Below, piece by piece: positions 1-12,700 of a DNA stretch of 64,000 nt (the stretch's first letter is position 1; every line of letters starts with the position of its first letter). The notes beneath the pieces are model-generated. The model had not been told where the DNA came from. It searched no databases and saw only the letters and a program-made list of their open reading frames with translations. Location: assembly GCA_964023275.1 (NCBI GenBank), contig OZ029917.1, forward strand, positions 32,750,005-32,814,004, written 5' to 3'. The stretch is from Norana najaformis (taxonomy: Eukaryota; Annelida; Clitellata; Crassiclitellata; Hormogastridae). The position numbers and the translations under genes were made by a program.

Positions 1-667
1 GTAGCGTCAGTGGCTCATCCAGGATTGCTTGCGTGGAGAGGCGAGGGAATTTCGAGAGGGTAGCCACAGTCTGGCAGTCCACCATGCACTTGACTGGTCT
101 GAGGGGCGCCAGCATATAACCAAGAGAGGCGCGGGTGGATGGGAACCGCCCCCACGGTTATAGCTAAATCAGCCACTGCTTAGCGTAATTTGTGAAATGC
201 TATCAACATTTATATTGCGTCTGTAAAGCACTGTAAAGGTGAAAATGGAAATTTTGTAGAGCAGTCGTTTGATTATTATTGTTTCTTATAGTCTGAAATG
301 TTATGCATGTTGTTTCCATATAGTTCAGAGCCAGAGGGTAGGGTTCTGTTTCACTGCGTTGCATAACCCATGACTGGCATGCAAACACATCTCGCGCCTA
401 ATCTTAATCTAATCTTTTTGTCTAGATTTAAAACTTGAGCCGCCTTAATAACGGTTGAGGCATCGGTCGATGGCGCACCAGTGCATATCCGCTAATCCGG
501 TCGATCCCAGCAAAAGGTAGTCTGAAGAGACGTACGACTGCCTTTCATTCTGGGGTTCGAGTCCCAGAGGGAAAACAACGAAGTGTGGCTTATTATGTCT
601 TGTGGGGAGATCAGGGAATGAACTCGTGTATCTTCTTCTTAACGACGACTATCGCTCGTCAAAGTTC

Positions 668-1410
668 CAGTGACTTTAAACCTGCATCTACCATCACCAC
701 ATCAATAGTCCATGCTAAATAAGACTACTGCAATTCACTTTTCCTGAACATAGGTTCCACATAAGCCGCCTTCAAGCCATCCGGAATGTTCTTGCTCGTG
801 CTGTCATCAAAACCCCCAAACACCATCGCATCACTCCTGTTCTTAAATCACTTCACTGGCTTAAAATTCCTGAGCGAATCGAGTACAAAGTCCTATCACT
901 TACCTACAACACACTTCGATCCTCCTAGCCCTCCTATAGCTACGCGAGTTATTTACAATCCAACCACTCTGCTTAACCCGATCCTCTTTTGCCCTAACAC
1001 TTCTCCACCCATCCATAACCTCAAGTCTTAAAATTTGGTAATCGCTCCATAGCCCAAGCTGCCCCGTCACTCTGGAATAAACTCCCCCCTAAGACTGCGA
1101 CAGTTAGCTGACCCATCATACAAATTCATCTGTGCTCCATCGCTTGCAATTCTGCACTGGCCTTTCACTTGAAACTGAAAACATTCCTCTTTCACAGATC
1201 CTATCATGACTCCCCTTCTTCCTCATCTCTCTTTCCGCTCTAATCCCAAACATCACCCACCGTAGGCGCCACTCTGTTTCTCTGTCACACATAGATCTTC
1301 ATCTGGAACCGAATCCCTTTTGCCTATCGAGTTGGTTTTGACTGAGTGTCTGTGAATAAGCGGGTCCCCGTGACGTGGCTTTCGTTGGGCGATGTAGACT
1401 TCCCAACTTT
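668..1410 (+). pseudogene. L2/CR1-type LINE, C-terminal RT region and 3'UTR (family A)
   Basis: Broken reading frames give [22 protein letters not shown] text, then SLWNKLPPKT, and KLKTFLFHRSY. This is the usual end of an L2/CR1 reverse transcriptase. A 3'UTR follows to about 1400 with GTTTTGACTGAGTGTCTG, shared with copies at 31918-32400, 9500-9770, 7040-7190 (minus) and 21355-21660 (minus). Confidence 0.75.
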
Positions 1411-2377
1411 TTTCTTGATCTGTCAAATACTTCCTCTAATGCCTCTGTTTGGCCTGTTATTTCAATATGCAATTCTAACCAAAAGTAATTCTGTGCGACC
1501 GTCTGGGAACATAAACGATGTGTCTGCTGTTCATTGAACCGGTTGAACTGGTCATTTCTACACCACTGCACAGTTCGTATGGTACAGCACAGATAGAGCG
1601 TTTGCCGCTTGAATTGCTATTGCTGTATTCACGCTTCACTGAAAACTTTAAATATCTGGGCAGCGTTTATGGAATCGACGGACGCCAGAGCTAACGAGGA
1701 TTCGAACTCTACACAGATAACACAAAAGCCATCTCAGTCTAAATGTACCGAATGTTAAAAAATTATCTGGTATTGCAGAGAATGAGCTTCAATCCTTCAT
1801 GATAACTGAGAAAATGATTGTCAAAAATTGAAGAACTTAGTTCTTCTCAGTTCACCACGGACGATGAAGGGGTCGTCATCAGCTGGAGGTTCATATGAAA
1901 CGATTTAGATGTGAGAAAGTAATTTTACCAATGGAGTTGTGGATATTTGGAACGGTCTCAGTGCAGCTCCAGTGGGATGCGGCTCTCACGTCAAGTCTAG
2001 CGATCAAGTCGCAGTATTTAGACAGTGGGTGATATACATGAGTTACTAGGCCTCTTTCCCCTCATGCCACCCACACAAGGTAGCTTTTACTAAATTACTA
2101 AATAAATTGATCAAGGATGAACAGCTTGCTATAGGACAGAATGATGATTTGCAGTGGAATCTAATTTTGAAACTCTAACAAAGAATTACACGAATTTATA
2201 AATTTCATTGAGATGTTATATTTGAACAGTGGTATCTAATTTAAACTTAATCATAAATTTTCGAATTTCTTCATAAAAATTTATAAAATAAATTCATAAA
2301 ATATTCAATAATTGAGATGTTTTAGATCGTGTCTGTCTGTCATCTGCAGTGTAATTGTCTACGCCTATGTATGCAAG
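1411..2377. other. No gene recognised
   Basis: AT-rich; only chance ORFs without family similarity. Nothing repetitive noticed. Confidence 0.5.
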
Positions 2378-2415
2378 TGATGATGATGATGACGATGATG
2401 ATGATGATGATGATG

Positions 2416-2509
<94 letters not shown>
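2378..2509. repeat. (GAT)n(AAT)n microsatellite
   Basis: About 12 GAT units then about 33 AAT units. It abuts a family D repeat. Confidence 0.95.
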
Positions 2510-2625
2510 GTAACTTCTAATGCGCCGGTGTCTAATGCACTGGGCATCAACCGGTGGCTTCGTCATAGGCTTACCACCATCCACCATCCTGTCACCATCC
2601 TGTCAGCAGCAACAGGCATAAGGGT
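2508..2625 (-). repeat. Interspersed repeat family D, short copy
   Basis: AAGTAACTTCTAATGCGCCG followed by GTGTCTAATGCACTGGGCAT matches the start of the 30797 copy (CGCGCCGGTGTCTAATGC). It directly abuts the (ATA)n tract at 2378-2509. Confidence 0.5.
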
Positions 2626-3059
2626 CATCATTATTATCATTATCATCTTTTTTGTCGTCATCATCATCATCATCATCGTCATCAACGCATCTCACTCACC
2701 GCATCGTATTCATTGTCAAACAACCGTCTATTTATTGTAATGAAGTAATCATCACCGAGTGCGTGGGCAACGTATAATTTACGCGCCAGAGGACGCCTTT
2801 GCATTATGTAGCGCCCGCTGGTGCGAGATCATTTACAGTCCTATTGTCCGTGCGTCAGACGATGATCGATTGCTCACTTATTAATAATTGCGATTTAATA
2901 CGCAAAGGAAACACATTCAATCAATCGAGAAAACCGTCCGCTCTTCTAGTCAATGTCTCCATTGTACATAGTAATATAGGTTTACAAAAGTAAAGTAATA
3001 TAATAATGGTAATGTACTTAAATCTACGTTTCAGGTAACGCGTAACGTAATTAAACTCT

Positions 3060-3720
3060 AATTGTTAACGATCGGGATCCGAACCGTCGACTTGCCGGAT
3101 TCGTAGCGTAGAGAACGTGTAGTAAAGACAGTCTTTGACTTGAATCGTAATTATAATTAAACGAACAGTTCAATCACGACTGTCGTCACAATTCCTCAAC
3201 GCACAAATCTATCAACGACATTTGTATCTCAAACTTTCAGTTTAGCACTCGATAGACCACTGCTACAAAATCTTCGGGCTCTGTTAAATGCATATGCGTC
3301 CGCATATATAGAATCTTTCCCGCCAAAAAAGCAGATCAATTCCGACTGGTTTAGACTGGCCTTCCGCAACTGTACGGTTGTGGGTTTTTCCAATAATCCA
3401 CTGACTCATCACAACGTAGTTTGACGTTTTTCCACGCGAGCGCCTACGTGATAAATTGTGCACAAGCTGACGTCACAGCAACGCCCCAGCACGCCCTCCA
3501 TGCGTGTGAGTTAGAAGCATCTAGCAATCCAAGTCACGTGATCATTACTTGTCAACTAAGTGTACCCAAAAAGGCAACCATGTCCACAAACAAATCAATG
3601 ATCCGATGACTCATGAAAATTTCCTAAACACACCGCTTAAAACTTGCTGACTAAGCAGCGTAATATCACGTTTACACTAGTCACGTGAGAAAAGCTGGTT
3701 GTTGTCTTAAGTCTGATCAG
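3060..3720 (-). repeat. LTR-like repeat, copy 1 (diverged)
   Basis: Shares CGTAGCGTAGAG, TAAAGACAGTCTTTGA, CGCACAAATCTATCAACGAC, CCGATGACTCATGAAAATTT and AAAACTTGCTGACTAAGCAG with the copy at 62 kb. The outer end after about 3690 has decayed. Same orientation as the other two. Confidence 0.55.
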
Positions 3721-4854
3721 TCGCCATGCAACTACAAAGTTATGTCATTCATTATTAATTGCCAAATCAAATCAAATAAGTCAAACATAACTGCAACTAA
3801 AATCTAATCTAACCTACTGCACGGTCCGTGCATGGAGACCTTAAATGGCGTAGTACCCATTCAAACGGGCAGCGACGGTGAAGGATATCCCATGAAACAT
3901 TCATTGAAAAATAAGCAGGGTCGAGGCCATATAGTCCCTATAGAAAAACATGTAGTGGTATATTTATGTAGCGCTACAGCTAGAAGTGGCGCTACATTTA
4001 TATTAATTGTATTTCTTTCATTCCATTCCATTTAACTGTATTCGATTCTGTATAATGCATCAGGCTGTCTATTTGGTCGATAGTCGGTAGAGGCTAAGTG
4101 AAGCCAAAAGGCAGATGCAATCTAATAAGAATTTGGTCGCAGTGCAGCAGAACAGCTCAAGGAAACCGAGTCCACGACGAAAGGTCACCTGATGAGTTAT
4201 GGGTCAGGAACGATAATAATACAAAGGCCATCAGCGACTTAGTGGTGCAAACATGTGCAACTAATAGTTCTCCTTTTATAGTGCGTCCTAGTTTCTATAA
4301 AGTTGATAGGAAACACAGGCTTAACCTAAATCCGGACATATTTATAGCGTGACTATAAACATTTTGAAGGTGAAAATAGGAATGATAAAAATTTAACGTA
4401 ATCCTGAAAGTTTTCCAACTCCGTTAAACACGGAGGAAATCATCCACCATCAGTGTTACCAGTGTAGTTTAATCGAAATTTGCGTGTAATAAATACTGCA
4501 TTCGATAATTACAATATTTTGTAAGATTTATAAAACTGGGGGTTCCTTTTTAAACTACTTGGGCCTACGATTCCTCGCTCAGCCGATGGACACATGGCGT
4601 GTTAACAAAAGTCTTAATGTCCGACAGCTTCTTCACCTTTTTTAATGTTCATCCGTCATGTCAAAGTAAAGGGCAAACTGGGTGAATTTTCCATCGGATG
4701 TTCTGGGTTGTTATTCCAGAAAGAGGATTGTGAAAAGTCAGTGTGGGCTCGGAGAAAGTTATTCACGAAACTTCCTCATGAGGATGACTTCAGGGAATGA
4801 ACTACTCCTGCAGGAGGAAGTAGAAGAAACTAGCCTACCTTAGACTGCAGTCAT
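3721..4854. other. No gene recognised
   Basis: AT-rich intergenic sequence upstream of the PAPSS promoter; chance ORFs only. Confidence 0.5.
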
Positions 4855-5045
4855 TATGAGGAGAGAAGAAAACAAACAAGCACAGAACGTAAGAGAGGAT
4901 AGAATGGGATAGGATAGAATAGGATACCAAAGCAGAGCAGAGCAGAACACAGCAGAGAAAAAGAAAGCAGAGCAGAGCATAACACAGCAGAGAAGAGGAG
5001 AGGAGAGGACAGGACAGGACAAGAGAGAAAAAATGATTTGAGGAA
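4855..5045. repeat. Purine-rich AGCAG/GAGGA low-complexity tract
   Basis: Degenerate AGCAGAGCAGA, GGATAGAATGG and GGAGAGGAC units; strong strand asymmetry. Confidence 0.8.
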
Positions 5046-5099
5046 AGAAGACAGGCGACAGAGCATGTGAATTCGAACCCATCACATACCCTTAGAGAA

Positions 5100-5584
5100 G
5101 TTATAAATCTCTTGCTGCTGCTGCTTCCTTCTGCTGACGGAGCAGATCATTCCATCTCTGTCTCCATGGTGCTAGTGCTGCTGCTGCTGCAGCTGGACGA
5201 TGCTGTCGCTTATTTCCGGCTGCTGTCAATATGACCAGCCTCGTGCTGACGTCAACGGGAGAAGGCGGAGCCTAACTGCAGACACTGAGAACGCATGTAA
5301 GACATTCTGCCTTGGTCAGCGTCCGCCCACCGACCGATCCTCCGTCTCCTTCTTCCGATCAACTCAGTTTGGTTTCGTCTCTCGACCAGACCTCATCTCC
5401 AAGGGCCCACGTCCTCCTCATCGATCTCCTGTCCAGTCGTCGATCGTCGTCTCCTAGACTGGTCAGTCTCCGTCTGGAAAAGCGGAAGGTAACGGAAATT
5501 CCACTTGGACGTCGATTTCCAGCCAAAAAGTTCGCCTACTCCCAACTGAAACTCCAGAGACCTGAGGAGAACTTTTGAAGAGAC
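5100..5584 (+). promoter_or_regulatory. Probable PAPSS promoter / 5'UTR block with a CRE
   Basis: This block directly precedes the predicted exon 1 and is richer in CpG than its neighbours. It contains a perfect palindromic CRE, TGACGTCA, at 5247-5254 and a GGCGGAGCC GC-box-like stretch nearby. There is no clear TATA box, so I infer a TATA-less housekeeping-type promoter. A (CTG)n-rich tract at 5110-5200 lies at its upstream edge. The transcription start cannot be placed from sequence. Confidence 0.45.
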
Positions 5585-5617
5585 ATGGCCAATCCAGACC
5601 CTTACGGAATACGCCAG
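5585..5617 (+). CDS. PAPSS: PAPSS exon 1 (predicted, initiator)
   Basis: Eleven codons, [11 protein letters not shown], end at CAG|GTAGTC in phase 0, as the phase-0 acceptor of exon 2 requires. The ATG sits in a good context (AGACATGG). The end YGIRQ followed by ATNIV resembles the human junction WGMQR-ATNV. It lies just downstream of a CpG-containing block with a CRE. The short length means chance cannot be excluded; transcript data would settle it. Confidence 0.6.
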
Positions 5618-8600
5618 GTAGTCAAACCGTATTCTCTACATTATTGTTAAATCCCAGTTTATAACATCAGAAACCAATGCTCTATATGAAATAGAATTGG
5701 CCTGTCTTTAAAAAACGCTATGACTTTTGCTTTAAGTTTAAAAAGCGACTTCAGCAGCACACGCCTAAAAGGTGGTGTTGTATTTCATGCTAATCTATCG
5801 GCTTTCTTAAATCTTGACTATGATTGTTTGACTCTAGACCTCTTTGCACACAAACAAATTGGACTAAGACAGTGAAAAATCATGAAACAGCAAACCACTT
5901 TTTGAAATCAACGATCTTTAAATTTAAGCGTGATTTCGTAAATGCAAACTTCAGAATAAAACGTTCAGCCAGATTCAAACTTCTTCATTGCATAAATTTA
6001 GGCGCTGATTATTATTAATGTCACGTTTGCTCACTGTTTTTGCAGCCACAAAATTTTTGTTTCATAAGTTAAGTAGGACCGGCTGAATAGTGTCTCGACA
6101 GAATATGAAATGAAAATAAACATCAAAAAGACAAAGGTTATGAAGATAAGTAAAAAAGGTTATGAAGATAAGTAAAAAAGAGGTAACGACAGTCAGGATC
6201 ACTATAAATGGTGAAGAAATAGAACAGGTCGGGGAATTCTGCTACCTGGGTAGTGTGGTTACACAAGATGCGAAATGCCATGCTGAAATAAAAAGAATAG
6301 CTATGGGAAAGGACGCATTCTGTAAAAGGAGGGAACTAATGAGAGGGAAACTAAATCGGAACCTGAAGAAACGACTGGTGAAAACCTTGGTTTGGAGCGT
6401 GGCTCTGTATGGATCAGAATCATGGACTCTGAGAAAGGAAGACATCAGAAGATTGGAAGCATTTGAGATGTGGATATGGCGCAGGATGGAGAGAGTCAGC
6501 TGGACGGAGCACATTACAAATGAGGAGATACTGCAAAGAGTAGAGGAAGAAAGATCTTTGGTCTGGATTGGACACATAATGAGAGGGGACTCACTCGTAA
6601 GAACTATTATCGAGGGAAGAATGGAGGGACGAAAAACAAGAGGAAGACCTAGACAGATGTTGCTGGACTGGATGATCACGGATGGATATAGCGGACTGAA
6701 AAGAGATGCTCAGCACCGTGAAGAATGGCGCCATTGGACGTATGAACCTGCCTAAAGGGCAGAGAACCACAAGAAGAAGAAGAAGTTAAGTAGGCCTATT
6801 GTTATTATTAGACGATTTTAGGGCAAGAAAGTGAAACACACATAAAGACGTCGTTGAAATCTAACTGAAAGGATTATTCTCTTTCCTGTCTTTCTGTCAC
6901 TTTTCCAGATTCAGCTGAATATACCCTTCGTAGGCATGCACTTCGACAAGGTAACGCCGTGCCTTGTCACTGGTTTAGCCAGTTTCCTGGAATAGCCTTC
7001 CTGTAGATCTGCCCTTTTGTAGGTCTTGTAGACCAGGGTCCTAATCGTAATCGTAATCTCTAGATTTCTACAGCGCCCAGCGAAAGCTAAGTCGCGGGAA
7101 CCAGCTTATTCACTGGCTGTCAGACAGAACAAAATCGATAGGCTAAGAGGGTTCGCCTCCAGGTCAAGATCCAGGAGTCAGGCAGGTAGACAATAGGCGT
7201 TACATGCGCCTTTTAGGATCCCTTAAAAATTGTTCCTTTTCGTTGATGTTGTGCATGGAGTAGATATATTTTTGAATGGTCGCGATATAAATGTGGTAAA
7301 CGAACGACCAAAATGAACGAATGTAGAAATTATGCAACTGGGAGGGCAGTCAACGAACGAGGTCAGACGTTCGAGATTTAGCACAAGATACATTTTGGTG
7401 TCCGGTCTATGAGGCTCAGAACAGAGACTTCCTCTAAGTCAATACAGAGACTTCCTCTAAGTATGCTGGTGGTTGTCTGCGCACAACTAAACTTAATTTA
7501 GAATTACATAACTATTACATCTTATCTAGGGTTGACTTTGGTAACGCGATCTTTACCGGTCTATCGCTAGCCAACATTGCAAAACTACAATCTGTGCTTA
7601 ACTCTGCTGCTCGTCTCATTGGGGGCATTCCAAAATATGGCCACATCTCGTCTTATATTCGTGACATTCTTCACTGGCTCCCCGTCCAGCAGCGTGTCCA
7701 CTTTAAGATCCTATCCCTCATGGCAATTGTGTCCTTGGCTCTGCTCTCCTTTACCTCATTGACTTCTGCACTTAGGTCTCCTCGTTGCCGGGCCGTAGCA
7801 CCCTTCGTTCGGCCACTCAGGATCTCCTGTTTGTCCCTCGAATGCGCGCCGCTACTGCCCAGTCCAGAAGCTTCGCCTACGTTGGTTCCACTTGCTGGAA
7901 TCGTCTCCCTCGAGAATTGCGACTTGAGCTCCTTTCTCTCCCCTTCCAGTGTTCCGCAGGCGCCTGAAGACTACTGTTTAACAGTGATTATACTTTTTCG
8001 GGTCGGAAGCACCTCTGTTGAGTTTATCCTCTAAGAGGCGTTTTATAAATCTCAAATTACAATTACAATTATATTTATTATAGACTATGAGTAGAATATC
8101 AAAATATTATGGAAAGCATAATTTTGGCAGAAAATATAGCAACACAAACGATGTTCAATTTTGAGGTAAATACAAAGTGATGCATTGGTTCTCTAGAATT
8201 TGGTAACGTGAAGTACCTAAACTTCACAAGTACCTTTTAAGAACTTCACAAGGACTTTTGGCGCACTATCCGCCACTCTCTTACGACTCAGGCTGCTACC
8301 ATTCTGGTCCATGCGTTTATTTGTTCCAGGATTGACTATGGCAATGCTGTCTTTGCTGGCTTGAGTCTCTCCTGCATCTCGCAACTACAATCTGTCTTGC
8401 ACGCGGCTGCTCGTCTGATCGGAGGTATCCCTAAGTTTGGCCTCATTTCTGCTTACATTTCAGAGGAGCTTCACTGGCTGCCTATCCAAGAGCGTATAAA
8501 ATTTTAAATCCTGGTTCTTGTACGTAATTGCCTCTTGAATTGCGCCCCATTTTATCCTAGGGAGCTCTGTGTTTTGGCCTTCTCCATTCCGGGTCGTAGA

Positions 8601-9666
8601 CTACTTCGTTCGGCGGTACGGGGCGACTTGCTTGCCCAATCGGTTCGAACAATTACGGCCAAGCGCAGAAGTTTTGCTGTGGTTGGTCCCGCTTTTTGGA
8701 ATGGGCTTCCTAATGGCCTACGCCAGGAACTTCTTAGTCTATCTCCTCCTCTTTTCCGCAAGCGCTTGAAGACCTTCTTATTTCCCAGTTCTCCTGGGTT
8801 GTAGGGCCGGGAGCGCCTCTGGGGAGTTTACCTCGAAGAGGCGCTTTATAAATTTTTGATTACATTACATTGCATATTTCACAAGTACTTACATGTAAGC
8901 GAGATGTAAGTATATACTTAGTGAAGATCTAATATTCTTACAACCGCCATCTACATCAACTATAGAGCCAGTTAAAAAGAGTTAAGTCAAAACAGAAATG
9001 GCTCTTTATTTACAGGATTTACAATTTCTCATCCTAGCTTATAAGCTCGTGTATTGGATTTAATGAAGTACTTATGTGGAATAGATGATAGCCTACTAGA
9101 TTGTAAGGCAATAGTTTGACAATGATTGCCTGACCTTGCCTGACCCTTTCTTCATGCGAAAGCGCATTATGCAAACGTCTTATAGCACCGGCTACAGTTA
9201 CGCACTTCAACACTTTGCTCCAGACCTCTTGCCACTGGAGTGCGAATTTTTGGTCGGCTGCGGTGGGGATAGGAAATATGAAGAGAAGCGATATTTTAAA
9301 AGAAAATACGGATTCATTTCGTATTTTATGTGTGAATTGCCTGTTTACACGGATCCAACTCTGAGAGCTGATGTCACCGTCACCTTCAGAAAAACATCGC
9401 TATTAGACAGCGAATTACGAAAGTCTCTCTGCACATGAGATTGACCGCCTTTTCGGATTTTAAGCAGACCAAGTACAGCAAATGACCTCAGCGTTAATGC
9501 ACAATATCATCACGCGAACTCACCCCTTCACTTCACCTCCTGCAATCTCTGCGCAGCTCTTCCACTCAAAACTGAAAACACTCCTCTTCCGCAGATCCTA
9601 TCCTTATTCCTTTTCTTCTCCTTATCTAACCTGCAGATCCAATCCAAACAACACCCAACGTAGCCG

Positions 9667-9722
<56 letters not shown>

Positions 9723-12700
9723 CTTCTTGGATCTCGATCTAGAACCGAACCCTTCGATATGAAAGAACAAGGTATAAAAACCCAAAGTTTACACGTCACT
9801 GAGTCGTATTTCTAAAAATAAGTAATGGAAATTACATGTAAATAGCGTTAAAATAAAGATACCGGCATGTCACGGGGCCAAAACAGAGAAGATATTATGT
9901 TGGTATTTTCGGTCGCAGAAAATAATTTCGACCTCGCCCGAATTTCATGTTTCTAAGGCGGTCGAATGTTTCCGCGGATTTTCGGCCAATGCGTCTCTTT
10001 GGTAGAGGCAGAAAAAAAATCGGCGACTAAAGGCTCTTTCTATAGCGCCTGGATTTTCTTGGCTCCAAACGACGACACTCATCATACTTGGTGCATTAGT
10101 TCAATGAGCAAACCATTCAAAAATAATTACGAATGTCACGAGCTTCAGCGTTTCTCATATTATGCTGTTGGTCTTGCATTATGTGAGGCCCTGCCGCGTT
10201 CTGCAGGTGGGCTACCAACTGAAGGACACCTGCGTCGTCTCCGACCAAAGAAAAACCTACGTCCAATCCATTACACACGACAGATTCATAAGCTCAATTA
10301 ATTTCATATTGATGTGTCTGACTCATCGAGTAGGAGGGTGGATGGATGGATGGATGGATGGATGGATGGATGGATGGATGGATGGATGGATAGATGAATA
10401 GATGGATAGATGGATAGATGGATAGATGGATAGATGGATGTACAGTATATGTCGACGATTTTTCTAAGTTGTCAATCAAGGAGCTTTGAACTGTTGACTC
10501 GCCTGATTTGCAGCGTTTACTCGAGAAAAGACACACAGTCTTTGATTTTCATATGATGATTATGAAAATAAACAGTTCAACCACAACAGAATATCAGACG
10601 TCGAATATACAATTGCTAAACGCACGAATCTATTAATAACATTTGTAACTCAAACTTTCAACTAAGCACACAACAGATTATCGCTACAAATTTTTTTCAC
10701 GCCCCTCAACAATGCATTTGCGGCTGTTTTATAGGCTCTGTCCTGCCAACACAGCAGAATATTTCCGACTGGTTTATACCGAGTGCCCACATGATAAAAT
10801 ATGCGCCCGTCGATTTCGTGGAAAATTTCGCGGTGCACTCGCCAACCAATCACAAGCAAGTCAACAACACGATGGCTCATTGGCATAACGTCACAAAAAC
10901 TTCCAATGCAAACGCGCGCTTAAAATATGCTGAATAATCATCAGAAAAGTCTTCATACTTTTCTTAAGTTTAAAATCAACTTCAGATGATTTGTTAACGT
11001 AACACGTATCGCACATAAGTAAAATACTACTTAAAATAATAAATAAAAGAATGGAGAACATAATAGAGAGGGAGCTTCCAGATAACCAAGCAGGATTTAG
11101 GAAATCCCGCGGAACTCGTGATCATATCGCCAACATGCGGTGGATAATGGAGAGACAAAAGGAGTATGGACAAAAATTATACATATGCTTCATTGACTAT
11201 AGTAAGGCATTCGATTGCATTGATCATGAGTTGATGTGGAAAACCTTAATAGAAATGGGAATACCAAGGCACTTGATACAACTTCTTAAGGGATTGTACG
11301 AAGAACAGACTGCGGTAATAAGAACTGAATTTGGAGATATTGAAAGAATCAAAATAAAGAAAGGAGTGAGGCAGGGATGCATTCTGTCCCCATTCCTATT
11401 TAACCTATATGCAGAAAGGATAATGAGGATGGCGGAAATGGATGGAGCAAAAGAGGGAGTAAAGATAGCGGGAAGAACACTGAATAATCTGAGATACGCA
11501 GATGACACAACACTATTAGCAGGTAAAAAAACAGATCTGGTAGAACTGATAAGAAGGCTGAAGAGAGAGAGCGAGAAAGCAGGACTATACTTCAATATAA
11601 AGAAAACGAAGATCATGACAACAGCTGAGGAGGGCAGTTTTATGGTGGATGGAGAGGAATTAGAGACGGTAACAAGCTTTACATTCTTGGGATCAGTAGT
11701 AGAAAGAGAAGGAAAGTGCGATATGGAAATAAACCGAAGGGTGGCGATTGGAAAAGCCGCAATGAATGGACTAGAAAAAATATGGAAAGACAAACATGTG
11801 AGCACAGACACGAAAAAAAGATTGGTGAGGGCCTTGATTATACCAACAGTAACATACGGCAGTGAGACTTGGACAATGATCAAGAAAATGGAGAAAAAAA
11901 TCAATGCTTGTGAAATGTGGATATGGAGGAAGATGCTGAGAACATCATGGACGGAGAAAAGGACTAATGAATGGGTACGCAAGGCGATTGGAATTGAGCA
12001 AGATGAGACGTTACAACAAACAGTGCTAAAATCAAAGCTAAGGTTCTTTGGACATGTTATGAGATCAGATGGATTGGAAAAAGAAATGATGCTGGCTTGT
12101 GGAGAGGGAAAGAGAAAACAAGGGAGACCAAGGAAAAAATGGATGGACAAGATACACGAAGCAACTGGAATGAACTTGGCACAACTAAGGGACGCGACAT
12201 TGGAAAGAAAGAAATGGAGAAGATTGATCATGACGGTCGCTAGAGCTCAAAGAGCTGACAGCACAAGGTGACAAGGTGAACACAATGCAATATATATCAT
12301 CAAATGTAAAACACAGAATTTTTATACTTCCAGTGTTTTCCAAATTCTGAAGATAAGCAGACTAAGCCTTTCTAATGACTGACCAGTCACTGCGGTAAAA
12401 GCTTCCATGCTCTGTTTTGAAATTCAAAATCCAGCTCGGTTTTCTGGTACCAGGAAACGAGTCAGGTTTAGTAACGTCAGATTAACTCTTATTTATTTAA
12501 CGCTTGTATCTACAAGGCTAATAGGCTAACAGGCTAATCAGAAGTGGGATTGAAGGATCTTATGATGAAACGCAAGCAGGAAAGACACTCATCAGCTGGA
12601 CAACCTTTCGTTATACAGGTGGCTCTGATCCAATACTGAAGGAGGAACGAAAGCAGGAGGAGGGAGAGGAGAAGCAGGAGAAGGAGCAGGAGTTAGACAA

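Noticed and set aside
548..575. B-box-like GGGTTCGAGTCCC suggesting a tRNA or SINE
   Set aside because: No cloverleaf or convincing A box could be placed, so neither a tRNA gene nor a SINE copy is claimed.
2294..2587. Poly-Leu/Ser, poly-Ile and poly-Tyr/His ORFs
   Set aside because: All are frames of the (GAT)n(AAT)n tract.
9136..9438. 100-codon ORF, and a 111-codon ORF at 9966-10301
   Set aside because: No family similarity recognised and no supporting splice or expression evidence; left unannotated.
11224..12231. 335-codon minus-strand ORF
   Set aside because: Antisense shadow of the RTE-type reverse transcriptase; hydrophobic composition without family similarity.
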